A stretch of DNA of 64,000 nucleotides from Armigeres subalbatus (lineage: Eukaryota > Arthropoda > Insecta > Diptera > Culicidae). The stretch is from NCBI RefSeq assembly GCF_024139115.2, contig NC_085141.1, positions 129,393,822 through 129,457,821 on the forward strand, read 5' to 3'. The notes under the pieces were generated by a model, which did no database searches, had not been told where the DNA came from, and was given only the letters and a program-made list of their open reading frames with translations. Each line of letters begins with the position of its first letter. Positions within the stretch are counted from its first letter, which is position 1. Position numbers and translations under genes: made by a program. Shown one piece after another: positions 44,991 through 55,614 of this stretch.

Positions 44991-45219
44991 GCATGGACAT
45001 GACGGGTTTTCATTGGCACGGGTTTTCATAGTTTTCTTCAGCAAAATTTGCATATCATCTTTCATCAGTTATAGAGGTCGTTTTGGAGTCGCTAGGGATG
45101 TCCAGAAGAAACATATTGTTCACACATAGTATAGTCAATGCTAGAATAGTGTTATTAAACATTTTTGGAACCTGTAAGTGTTGTTCACACTTAAATTTGT
45201 CATGTAAAGTATATTTTAC

Positions 45220-46472
45220 CATTTAAAGTATAAAAACCATCCTTACTCACGCCCCTCTGAGGAAAAAATGAGCATCCCTAGAAACATAACTCACCAGTAT
45301 GATGAAACTAGATGAGATGGGTAAGACATCCGTAAAAGAATTGTGAAAATCGCTGAGAACCAGCTGTTTGAAAATTTAGTTCCCATGATTTTCTGATCAC
45401 GGTATTCGGCGTGTTAATATAAGAGATAAATAAACAGGCAACAATGTCAAAAATTTGCCCCAAAATATTATTTTAAAGTCAAGATGGCTAAGAACAAATG
45501 AATAGCTCGTAATATTGATCACTCTTACAAATAGCATAACCTGATATCTGCATAGCAACGAGCTTTTTTAGATCTAGTACCCATTTCAATTTTCCATCTA
45601 TTCCTCGATCTCTCCTTATCTCGATGGTGCCTTCAATATCGAGATGTGGAGAGGCGACTTGTAATATCAATTTAATGTCATCAGTGATGCAGGGCATTGT
45701 GTTTTTGTGGTATGTAGGAAAATAAGTTCAAAGGTTGCATTTACTAATGCTTCGAATCAAGATACTATTATCAAACGATTCGTACTCTCTAGCGAGTTTA
45801 TATCAATTGATAATTTGTTATATATTATCGCTTGAGAGTGTTGTTCATCATCGATTATTTGAACAATTTATTATTATCTTCTTTTTTAAATGTTGGTCTT
45901 AAAATTATATACATCACCAAGGTTCGTAATGCTTACTCCATCTCAGGAGAACAGGATAAACAACGAAAACAGATTTACCCTGGGATTTAAAAACGCTTGC
46001 TTTGGTCTCATCGAACGGAAAAGTCGAAAATCTGTACATTACATACAGCTACGTAGTTCAACGTCACATTTGCGTACAACCCGATTGGGCTGCACCTTTG
46101 AGTTTTTTTCCTAAAATATCAAATACTTTTCATAGTAAGTATGTAGAAATATGGAATAAGGTCATTTGACCGGATGTCATTAAGCCAAAAAGGTCATTTG
46201 GGCGAATGCCATTTGGTTGGCTGCCGTTTGGCCAAATAGTTAATTTTGTTTCCTTAATAAATGATGGGAGCAGTGAGATGTTCGAAGTTAACAGTCAAAA
46301 TGAATATTGAGAAGTAACACCTTAATAAAGATTAAAAAAATATTGAGAAGTGAGAAGTGAGTACAGGGTAGTGAAAGTAAATACCACAGATAACAGATAT
46401 TTATGCTAGAACAAATTTTATTGAGAAACATTTGTAAACTTTTGAATTAATATGCGTTGAGCCACTACTGCT
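45220..46472. other. Unique sequence with GCCATTTGGC-type palindromes
   Basis: No gene recognised. 46160-46240 holds GGTCATTTGACC, GCCATTTGG and TTGGCCAAAT-type short palindromes, followed by GAGAAGTGAGAAGTGAG units at 46300-46375, the same pair of motifs as at 37552-37645. A 69-codon minus-strand frame (45488-45697) has no recognised motif. Confidence 0.4.
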
Positions 46473-46603
46473 CAGTCAAGACAAGATCGTATATGATGCC
46501 GTATAAGATGCTAAAGTAGGGGCGATATAGATACTTTCTCATACAACATTTCGCCTCCACTTCAGCATCTTATGTTGCATCATATACGATTTTGTGTTGA
46601 CTG
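46473..46603. mobile_element. Short foldback MITE (131 bp)
   Basis: CAGTCAAGACAAGATCGTAT, then ATGATGC and TAAGATGCTAAAGT, recur in reverse complement (ACTTCAGCATCTTATG, GCATCATATACGAT, TTGACTG) ending at 46603. An internal GGGGCGATAT / ATTTCGCCTC pair continues the arms. No coding capacity. Confidence 0.8.
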
Positions 46604-46829
46604 GGTGCCATCTACTCAACTGATTGCTGAAGTACATACGGACGCAACTTACTAGCAATCATTAGCAGCCAATACATTTGACAGTCGCATTTGGGCTGGG
46701 TTTTGAGCAACAATGATCGTCGCACCATTTTCAAACGATTGCAAATTACGTTTTTGATGTTCAGTACGTTTAAATCGACGATGGCGTATGTTTAGTTGTG
46801 TGACTACTGAGAAACTAAAGTGATCACTT
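46604..46829. other. Unique sequence
   Basis: Short spacer, nothing recognised. Confidence 0.4.
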
Positions 46830-47558
46830 CCCAAGCAGCACAACTTGTTTCACTACTGCACATTTCACTGTGTTGCAACTATTCGGAAAGAAAACCATCT
46901 TTGCGTATGTGCCATCAAATATAACTCTCTTGCAACCTAAAAAGCGCAAGGGGTGGAGCCTACGGAAACATCTTTCAATAACAGTAAAATTGCAATAATG
47001 TTGCAAAATACTACAGCGGAAAAAAATAAAAAAAATATATATAAAAGTGAATTCGATTTATGGATATAGTGATTGATAGTCCTTCACTCTACCACAGTAC
47101 CATTTAACACTTCGAAGGGACCGCATGTTGACTCACCATAAAAACCATAAGATTATGAAGTTTTGTACTCGGGTTTCCTGTTACTCGATTGCACCATCAC
47201 ATGAAAAAAATGTGAGTTGGCCAAACGATGCTAAATTAAACATTAAGACACACTCAACTTATCTGCTACTTAATTTAAACAAACAATTGAATTTTGAAAG
47301 ACGCATTGAAGTGACATGGTAAAAAATATGCAACTTAATGATTTTGTTTCGTGTTTGCAACATGAAGTGCAGTTGGTTGTTTGTTTCCAAATGTCAAACA
47401 CGTACTGCATTGCAATGTTAGTGAAACATTGATCACAATTCGAACGCTTTTGACATCTTGATGCAACTTTTTCGTGCTTTCATTTTTTCCAATGCCTGAA
47501 AACTGAAACTGAATAGAAACAAGGTGCTTTTAGGAAGATGTTGCGTGTGCTACTTGGG
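46830..47558. mobile_element. Possible TIR element with CCCAAGYAGCACA ends
   Basis: CCCAAGCAGCACAAC at 46830 and the reverse complement of GTGTGCTACTTGGG ending at 47558 form short inverted termini. The same CCCAAGTAGCACA string occurs alone at about 37527. The 729-bp interior has no recognisable coding region. The inverted termini are short, so the call is tentative. Confidence 0.45.
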
Positions 47559-47566
47559 TTAGTCAC

Positions 47567-48365
47567 TTCTCACTAGTCACATCCCACTTCTAACTTCTCA
47601 CTCCTCGGTCCTCAGTTCTCACTTCTTACTACTCATTTCTCATTTCCCACTTCTCACTTCTCACTTTCACCCCTCAATCCCCACTTTTCACTTATCACTT
47701 CTTACTTCGAATATCTCATTTGTCAGTTTTCACTTCTCATTTTCTTCTCCTTACTTACACACTCATCACTTCTCAATTCTTACTTTTCACTCCTCGCTTC
47801 TTTCTAAAAGAGAAGGAGAAAGGAGAAAGAAAGCGGAAGAAAATATAAGGAAAAGGGCAGAAATAAGAAGAAATATTGGAAATGGTTAAGGAACAGCAAA
47901 AAGAAAAAAAGTAGAAGGAGATAGGAAATAGTTTCACAATTTTCAATTCTCACAACTCACTTCTTACCAGTCACATCTCACTCCTCACCTTTCACTTCTC
48001 GGTCCTCAATTCTCACGCATCACTTTTCAAGGTTCACTTGTTCAGTTCTCACCTATCACCCCTCACTCTGCACTTCTCACTCTTCAATTCTCACTTCTCT
48101 CTTCATACTTCTCACTTTTAACTTTTCAATACTCACTTCTCACTTTTTAATTCTCCTTTCTCACTTCACGCTTCGAAATTCTCATTTCTCATTTGTCAAT
48201 GCTCACCAATCAGCTCTCACTTAGCACTCCTCTCTACTTAATTCTCAATTCTCACTTCTTACTTTTTAGATCTTACTTATTACTTCATACTTCTCACTTT
48301 CTTCTTCGCACTTTTCCCTCCGACTTTCTCACTCCTCTTTTCTCTCTTTTCACTACTCACAATCT
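47567..48365 (+). repeat. Long polypyrimidine tract with an embedded polypurine block
   Basis: About 800 bp of TTCTCACTTCTCACT-type units of variable length. At about 47805-47930 the plus strand switches to purines (AAAGAGAAGGAGAAAGGAGA and similar) and then back. There is no coding content. The same unit type occurs at 23150-23660. Confidence 0.85.
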
Positions 48366-49019
48366 AAGTTAATTTTTAACTATTCGTCCAAATGAAATTT
48401 TGATTGAGCATATGGGGGAAACAGATTCGCAATACAGATTTGTAATACAGTAATACAGATTTAAGCATTTCTTGAAGGAAGAATACAGATTTAAATTTGG
48501 CAACCCTGCGGGTAGCTCGTATGCAAAAAAGTGTTTGAAAACTTGTTTTTGATTACGCTGTGAGAAGGAGTGAAGTGCAGTGGAGGGATAATAAATTGGC
48601 ACAAAACTACCGATTTAGCTTAATGTTTGAGCCAAAGTACATAGGATCTAATGAAGAAATATGTTTATTATGAAGGGAAGTGAATTCATAAGCGATGTAC
48701 AGGTTAGTGATTTGAATAGTGAACGCTTTTCTTAGCATTCGAATGTTGGTATGAGAGTGGACAGTGAGGATGAGGGAGACCCGTATGCGGACAGGTGCCA
48801 TGTCATACTGAATGCCATCGTTGTACTCTTCCAACTGTGTCCTTAACCCTTAGAGGCCAAAGAAGAATGGATTGTTTTTTCAAATAGCTGGCGTAAGCAC
48901 CTGATCGTCGGAATCCCTCGCGGTTTTGTTTGTGTTGATTGAGAATAGCTATATTTGTGCCCTGATACATTTTCAGACCGGAATTCCTGTTCAGATCCGA
49001 GTTATTGCTAAAAATAAGT
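48366..49019. other. Unique sequence
   Basis: Short minus-strand frames (75-99 codons) overlap but show no domain. Nothing else recognised. Confidence 0.35.
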
Positions 49020-49103
49020 GTATCTAGACCGGACCGAGAATCGAACTCGCCATCTTCGGATTGGCAATCATATGCCTTTGCTCGCAAGGCTACTGGAGAC
49101 AAT
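49020..49103 (-). mobile_element. tRNA-like head fragment of the second SINE family
   Basis: On the minus strand: TCTCCAGTAGCCTTGCGAGC, then CAAAGGCATATG and the B box GAGTTCGATTCTCGGTCCGG. Only the head (about 84 bp) is preserved; it matches the heads at 19288 and 21970. Confidence 0.65.
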
Positions 49104-50012
49104 GATGAAGTATATAGACAACAATATCAATTACAGTGAAGCATAGATGCGAGCATCAGCATGCGGCTGCACAAACCTTTACAAATTAGGAGTTATCAAA
49201 ATTATATTCTTAAATAAAATTGACCTTTTGAAATTTCAACCAGGGCCGTATTCAGGGTTCAAAATGAATAGAACAGTTAAAAAACAAAAAATACAATGAA
49301 ATTGGGTATCAGACATTTTGCACGCGTACAAAAAAGGATCAGATTGAGCGAATAATGCTACGCGCATATAAAATTAAGCGCACGCGAATCTCACGAAGCT
49401 TATGTAACACCAATTAATTTGAAACTGGGTTTGCGGCTGCTCATACTTCATGAAAACATATCAGGAAATCGAAGAACTTTTGCCGTACACCGAGAGGGAC
49501 AATATTCGTCCGGGCTTCTGGTATGGCCACTTTATGGTGTACTCGATTCATAGGGTCACGAGATCCTTCGACCACTCTACAACGAGAGACGAACTGAAGT
49601 AATTTCAAAACTCACGGAAACCAAGATAATAACAACCATCAGCAGCGAACTAACAATAATTAAGCACTCCATTGCTGGAATATTGCTGTCCACATGTTCT
49701 TCAAAACAGATTCCTGAAATTACCAAAAATCTGCCGTCACGAGTACGCATCGGCTGATAAATCACGAAATCATTGACCGCATTCGCATTTAAGTGCTTCA
49801 AATTTTAGCGTTTTTCGTGCCTTAAGTATGCATGCTTGAACAATCACCTTTGACATTTCAGGAGTCCTCTCTAATTCTTTGTATGATAGTTGTCATTAAT
49901 TATAATGCATTTTATAAAAAAAATCGGTTAACACTATTAAATGTCATTTAACCAGTGCAAGTTGTGTTTTCAGGATTGAACTCGGATGCATCAGATTCGT
50001 TTACCAGTTTTT
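49104..50012. other. Unique sequence with a short coding-like frame at 49423-49602
   Basis: A plus-strand frame open from 49423, with an ATG at 49450 and a TAA at 49600-49602, reads MKTYQEIEELLPYTERDN followed by PGFWYGHFMVYSIHRVTR. Its G/C-rich third positions differ from the AT-rich surroundings. I do not recognise the family. On the other strand a 74-codon frame (49577-49801) contains a hydrophobic LIIVSSLLMVVIILVSV stretch. Either could be a remnant or exon of an unidentified gene, or chance. Confidence 0.25.
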
Positions 50013-50025
50013 GAGAAGCACTCAT

Positions 50026-50315
50026 CATCTTCTTCTTCTTCTTCTTCCTATTGGCATTACATCCCCACACTGGGAAAGAGCCGCCTCGCAGCTTAGTGTT
50101 CATTAAGCACTTCCACAGTTATTAATCCAAGTTTCTAATCCAAGTTACCATTTATGCATTCATAGATCATGAGGCTAACACGATGATACTTTTATGCCCA
50201 GGGAAGTCGAGACAATTTCCAATCCGAAAATTGCCTAGACCGACACCGGGAATCGAAGCCAGCCACCCTCAGCATGGTCTTGCTTTGTAGCCGCGCGTCT
50301 TACCGCACGACTAAG
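50026..50315 (-). mobile_element. Feilai-type SINE, 13-bp target duplication
   Basis: Minus-strand copy with (CTT)n at the left, a conserved body and a tRNA-like head. GAGAAGCACTCAT (50013-50025) and GAGAAGCGCTCAT (50316-50328) flank it, a 13-bp duplication with one change. A small local duplication or change lies at about 50127-50135 in the body. Confidence 0.93.
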
Positions 50316-50328
50316 GAGAAGCGCTCAT

Positions 50329-51985
50329 GCGAGACATTATTTATTTCTCTAATGAAAGTATTCCACTATAAATAATGCAAATTCTTTTAATAAACTAACA
50401 AAGATTTTGGCTCCGTTACGCAAACTGCTCCAAATCAACAAACGAATAAAAATATATTCAATACTACTCTTCCCACCATCAAAGCATAACAAATCTATTA
50501 ATCAATCGCTATCTACTTGCATATGCCAAAATATCCTTTCATAAGCCGTGAAAAGATAAGCATACGGAAATCAGTCTATATCTGCGGTAGCACCGAAAAC
50601 ATGACACCTCGATCCACCGTTGATTATCTCCTAGCGACTGTTCGGTACGGGTCGGGTGGTGGCGATGGTAGTCACACAAAGCACGTCATCCTGAATCCCA
50701 ATTAAAAATTTATCTCTTTCCGACCCCATTCCCAATATGTTAAAAATTGGTTACAAAAGCAGCATAAACTAACTCAAAACTAAAATCAGCACTTCTCTGT
50801 GATGGGATGACACCGTCATAAATGTAAACCAATATTGCACGATCGTATGTCGCCGTTGGTGGCTGTACAGACGTTCCCAAGATAATGCGACATAAAAGCA
50901 TCGTCAATTAGACTGGCGAGTAATTGTCATTCCTAAAAAAATGACTCGACCGACCGAACTCTAGACTTTTCTCAATTTAGAGTAAAATGCACTCCTCACA
51001 CACTATTTATTTTTTACTGAAGACTGTCTTATTTTAGTACAAATCAATACTAATCTAAGTTTCAGAAACTCTGCACCACTTTTTGGTAATACAGCACTTT
51101 TCGAAACAGAACTGTTCCCATATAGATATTGTATGCAAAAGCCAGAATGCATGCAGATTACAGAAGAAACGCAACGGGATAGCTACTGCATACAGCAATA
51201 TCCCATGCAAGGGATTCGATGGATGATATATGTCAATTTTTTTTCTTTTATTAGTCCCTTTTTTCCATACGAATCCTTGTGCCATTAATTATGAACGCGC
51301 ATGCATCACACCGTGAGCGAAGCCAAATTCAAAATAAATGTAAATCAAAACCCTTTCCCATTGAATAGAGCTACACATGCGAAGGGTCGTCCCGTCAAGA
51401 GATCGGAAGGAAAGGACGAACTGTGTATGCGATTTTTAGTGTGAAAACATAAAATTTCACGGAAGCGTGTCGATCCCATTAAGGTTCCCTTTTTCGTTTG
51501 CTGCGGGATAGATTTTCTTGACGGTTATTTTACGACAGTCTTGGATGGGGTACTGGCATTAATTCTTTTGAGGTCAAGAAAGCAGATAGGGTACGAGCTG
51601 GGTAACAAAAGGTACAGAAGCTATCAAGTAAACGATTTGGGAATTCGTCTGCATTTTAACGAGAATATGATTCATTTCGTTTAGTCAGTTCATGGGTCAC
51701 AGGACAATTCATTCACTCCATAAAAGGATCACTTTGCAATTATTGAGAAATCAAGTTTCACTATTAAAGCTAATTGTATAGCTATATCCAAAAGTATGTA
51801 AGACACCACTTTTGGTTTTGTGGTTTATGCTAACGTAAAAACAACACGACACTAATAAAAAGTGCCGCGAGACAAGGCATAACACTTATCGTTTTTTACA
51901 ATCGTAAACTAAGATTTTTTTAAATTACCTTTTATGGTATCTGGTTTTGGTTTCGGGCGCGTTGTTGCCCATATTTAAGACTATG
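50329..51985. other. Unique sequence
   Basis: No recognised gene or repeat. A 62-codon plus-strand frame (50517-50705) in a GC-richer patch has no recognised motif. Confidence 0.35.
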
Positions 51986-52335
51986 TTTTTTTTTTGCTAA
52001 ATATCTTAGCTGCGCATATTCACAGCACATGTTTTGAAATGGACAAATTGATATGGAATTTGCGAAAAAAAAATCCACGTGTCTTGGACGGACTCGAATC
52101 CTCAACCTCCTACTCTCTAGATAGGTGTGATAACCCCTACACAACAAGACCACCTAAAGGTCACGTTTGCGGAAAAGCCATCAGAATCTGAGTACCAACC
52201 TCCACCGCGATTAGCTCTTTTTGCAAATTGAATATCTTTCGGATACTCGATTTGTCCTGTGTGCCTGTGCTTTACTGTTGTGCCACAGTCAATCGAGCCC
52301 ACAAATGCCAGCCATGATATTTAGCAAAAAAATGA
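51986..52335 (-). mobile_element. tRNA-like sequence inside a TIR-bounded repeat, copy 1
   Basis: The ends TTTTGCTAAATATCTTAGCTG (51989-52009) and AGCCATGATATTTAGCAAAA (52310-52329) are near-perfect inverted repeats. Inside, on the minus strand, runs a tRNA-like stretch: GTGGTCTTGTTGTGTAGGGG, CTATCTAGAGAGTAGGAGG and B box GAGGATTCGAGTCC, ending AAGACACG. It resembles a tRNA with a long variable region but has no clean acceptor-stem pairing. Not called as a functional tRNA. Confidence 0.55.
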
Positions 52336-52525
52336 TTTTAGTACGGCCGAGTTGCCGAATAATATCCAATTAATTGTAATCAATTATCGGCCTTCCATCT
52401 TCATTAGTCGTTTGAGTACACGCGACTGCATGCGTAGAACAGTCACACTCATCAAATGCTTTAGCCAAGTAAGTCTTTGGCACAGCAGAGTGTGATTGAT
52501 TCACACTCTATACGAATCCGCTCAG
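52336..52525. other. Unique spacer
   Basis: Starts with GAGTTGCCGAATA, shared with the right flank of copy 2 (53120-53135). Otherwise nothing recognised. Confidence 0.4.
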
Positions 52526-53140
52526 CGGATATACAACAGTAAAGCACATGTCAAGCCCTATCTGGAATAAGGGCGAATGTCGCAAGAGAGGATTCTCTTC
52601 GCCGACTTCCCCTCTTTTTAATAAAGCAGTGGATTTCTTTGTGGTTTATCACCTCAGCACGATAGAAAACGATGCGAACTTGCATTCTGAGGTGATAAAC
52701 TGCAAAGAAATCCTCTGCTTGTCACTTTTATTTAAAAGAGGGGAAGTCGACGAAGAGAATTCTCTCTTGTGACATTCGCCCTTTTACCAGATAGAGCTTG
52801 ATGTGAAGATTGGACAAATCGAGCATCCGAAAGATATTCAGTTTGCAAAACAGAGCTTACCGCGGTGGAGGTTGGTAGTACCAACTTGGTAATCTGATTC
52901 CGATGGCTTTTCCGCAAACGTAATTTTTAAGTGGTCTTGGTGTGTCAGGGTTATCATGCCTATCTAGAGAGTAGGAGGTTGAGGGTTCGAGTCCCTCCAA
53001 GACACGTGGATTCTTTTTCGCAAATTTCATATCAATTTGTCCATTTCGAAACATGTGCTGTGCATATGCACAGCCAAGATATTTAACAAAAAAATGATTT
53101 TCGTACAGCCGAGTTGCCGAATACCTAATATGCAATTAAT
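52526..53140 (+). mobile_element. tRNA-like repeat, copy 2 (inverted, interrupted by a MITE)
   Basis: Opposite in orientation to copy 1. It starts with ACAACAGTAAAGCAC, is interrupted by the MITE at 52546-52804, then continues with GACAAATCGAGCATCCGAAA, the tRNA-like block (GTGGTCTTGGTGTGTCAGGG, TATCTAGAGAGTAGGAGGTT, B box GGGTTCGAGTCCC, AAGACACG) and AGCCAAGATATTTAACAAAA. The left TIR is not present. B-box preservation is better than in copy 1. Confidence 0.6.
52546..52804. mobile_element. Foldback MITE with ~110-bp arms
   Basis: Left arm ACATGTCAAGCCCTATCTGG, AAGGGCGAATGTCGCAAGAG, GATTCTCTTCGCCGACTTCC and TTTATCACCTCAG; the right arm is its reverse complement (ends TTGATGTGA). The loop is short. 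It is inserted within copy 2 of the tRNA-like repeat. It carries the GGGCGAATGTCGC subterminal block also seen alone at 33350. Confidence 0.9.
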
Positions 53141-53447
53141 TGATCAGGACTATGTTCAACTTGGACAACTATAGGCAATCATCAAACGTGCAATGCTATT
53201 TTTCATCTGCTTTATTATGTCACTCTTAAAAAGACAGAACCAGGGATGGGATAAATAAAATTTTCAAAAATTCGAGAGTAATCAACACTAACCCGCGGTC
53301 TTACTTTAATTATCAAGTACTTACTTACTTTAATTATCAAGTGACAAAAACTCGCCAGCGATTAAGAATCGTTTGAAAATCGTACCTTAATTTGAGGTCC
53401 TCGGCCAGAAGCCGCTAGACTTGATAGTTAAATAAAAAGCTTAGTAT
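53141..53447. other. Unique spacer
   Basis: Contains a tandem duplication TACTTACTTACTTTAATTA-like at about 53305-53340; otherwise nothing. Confidence 0.4.
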
Positions 53448-53590
53448 CTAGCATGAGACAACGGACAGGACATTCACGCAATACCCACGGGACCAGTGGA
53501 GAACTTTTCACTTTACGATTCGAACCCACACCCCACAGCACATACGTCTAGACGATTGACGTCGTTAACTGCACGGCCACCAAGCAGTGG
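53448..53590 (-). mobile_element. tRNA-derived SINE-like repeat (family of 5922)
   Basis: The block CTAGCATGAGACAACGGACA and the head GTCTAGACGATTGACGTCGT match the copy at 5922-6090. The B-box region on the minus strand reads GTGGGTTCGAATCG. Partial or short copy. Confidence 0.6.
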
Positions 53591-54399
53591 TAATTGCTAA
53601 TCAGCACATATGTGCTAGCGAAAAACTTTCATCAACTTATCTTCGGATTCCATCCAACCTACAGCCAGACCGGACACCACACCGTCGTCACCACTTTCGC
53701 CACAGATAGCGAAAAGGATTAAATTAGACTTAAACCGACACAAACCGGCGAGAAGACGCACACGTTGGCTATCTTCTGTTCTGCTCTAGTGCAGTTTCAG
53801 TGGTTGCATTATTGTCGAATGGCTGTAGCAGTTATATGAGCGCTTGTAGGAGGGGCAAGGCACAAATAAGTATGTATCGTGAACATCGCATCAAACTTTC
53901 TAAATGAGAAAATCCTCATCCCTTTCTGTATTCGAATAGCCAGTCTATGAAATGGGATGATAATAAAAAATGATCCCAAACAGCCGCCTGAGTAAAATTA
54001 ATTTAAATAACAAAACTGTTTTAGTTTGGAGTTTGTTTAGTGCACAGCAAAAAAATCCGAAGGGAAAATAATTTAACTTATTATCTATGACCATTTGATT
54101 TTGTCCATAGTCGGTTTTGCCAGCATTTAGTTTGATTTTTTTCCCTCTTTTTCCCTCCGAATAATTCGGTTATTCACTAAAGTTACGTGCAAACACCGTT
54201 CAATGAAAACCCACGTAAAAAGCGGATTTAGTAAAGAAATGGGTAGCATGGAAAAATAAAAATCATTCGATTTTAACAACCTTTAACGTTTTTAACGTTT
54301 AAGGTGTTGTCAAAATCTTAGGGGTCTGTAAAACGCAGGACTAACTAAAACTTGGGTCAACAGGATGCTCATGAAAAGTTTCATCTTGAAATCGCTTTT
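53591..54399. other. Unique sequence
   Basis: No gene recognised. A GTTTTTAACGTTTAACG-like direct repeat lies at about 54280-54305. Confidence 0.35.
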
Positions 54400-55355
54400 C
54401 GGGGATCAAAAACAGTCTCAAGCAAGTCTAAACCTACCAAAGAGGAGCGCTCGGCAAGGTTGTTGAGTTTACTCTGCAAATCACAGCGCGAAAGCGAGGA
54501 GTGCAACGTCATCAGCCAATTCGAAGTCATTTAGGTGCTCCAAGGTTAGAGGCTACCATAGCAGCACGCGGTTTGTTTCACGGTCAATCGCACTTACCAG
54601 AATCTCGTCGATTACTATGAGGAACAGTAACGGTGATAGAATACATCCTTGCCTCACACCAGCTACGACCCGGATAGGGTCGGACAAGACTCCATTGTGC
54701 AGCACTCTACACGAGAAGGCCTTGATGATGCCGATGATTTTCTCAGGAACCTCCTTGCGTCTCAGGGCGCCTTACATATTCTCGTGATTGAGACGGTCGA
54801 AAGCTTTTTCGTAGTCAATGAATACCAAGTAAAGAGACCCTTGGAATTCGTTGACTTGCTCCAGAATGATACGGAGCGTGACAATATGGCCAACACAGGA
54901 TCTTCCGGCACGGAATCCGGCCTGCTGCCACCGGAGAGTCGCATCGATCTTCTCCAGAATCCGGATAACTTTGCATAGAACTTTGAGAGCTACATGGTAA
55001 CATAATGCGTCTCCATTTATCGCATACAGTCAGGTCACCCATTTTGGGCACCTTCACTAAGATACATTGCATCCAGTCGACCGGGAAAGTTGCGATATCC
55101 CAGATATTACGAAATAAATGATGTAGTAGTTGAGCGGATATCATGGGGTCAGCTTTGAGCATCTGGGCTGATATGCGATCGGCCCCTGGGGCTTTATTCG
55201 ATTTCATGCTTTGGATGGCTGTTTGAATCTCTAGCAATGATGGAGCTTCGGTATTGACGGGTGTTATAAGTTGGATCCTAGGCAGATCATGCCGATGTGG
55301 TGGTGGCCTGGCTGGCACTTAAAAAAGTTGTTCGATGTGCTCGAAACAGTCATTA
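54400..55355 (-). pseudogene. Non-LTR reverse transcriptase fragment, clade not assigned
   Basis: On the minus strand the RT core reads, in order: EIQTAIQSMKSNKAPGADRI (block 1), VDWMQCILVKVPKMGD (block 2), WQQAGFRAGRSC, YLVFIDYEKAFDRLNHE (first catalytic Asp), VAGVRQGCILSPLLFL, and DFELADDVALLA, where the usual YADD is LADD. It then degrades. The pieces lie in at least three frames. Neither an endonuclease nor ends of the element are visible, so it is a 5'- and 3'-truncated relic. Motif spelling differs from the LOA, RTE and R1 copies in this window. Confidence 0.75.
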
Positions 55356-55614
55356 TCTTACGCTCCATATATATAAAAAAATAATTTCTGTGAAAAAAAT
55401 CTTACATGGTCGAAAAACCCAGAAAAATTGCTTACGTAATAAGTGTACGACCCCCTATTGTGGCATTTCGTACTGCGACGATGACTATTGTCAGCCCTGG
55501 GGACAGGATTCCCCATCGAATGGAAGCTGTGCGAGTAGTTCAACCAATGCTAATTTCCAAAAAGTGTGTCTACAAAATTTTGTACACATACACACATACA
55601 TACATATACACACC
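55356..55614. other. Unique sequence with a CACATA microsatellite
   Basis: 55583-55612 is a short ACACATACATAC-type microsatellite directly left of the RTE 5' fragment. The rest is unassigned. Confidence 0.45.

Larger units (their letters stand above)
42096..45219. mobile_element. 3.1-kb foldback element with satellite arms
   Basis: The outer arms match as inverted repeats: GTAAAATATACTTTACATGA at 42096 onwards recurs in reverse complement ending at 45219, and similarity continues for more than 200 bp (AACACTTACAGG, CACTATTCTAGCATTGACTA, GTGTGAACAATATG, TCATGTCCATGCCAGTTCG). Inside the arms are opposed ~152-bp tandem repeats, then a central GGAGGAACTTCC minisatellite interrupted by a MITE at 43660-43941. 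A Feilai SINE sits in the left arm. There is no transposase. Target duplication not resolved. Confidence 0.8.

Noticed and set aside
52905..53010. A functional tRNA gene
   Set aside because: A B-box-like element is present, but no convincing acceptor stem or anticodon arm, and the sequence is repeated with a diverged copy nearby.
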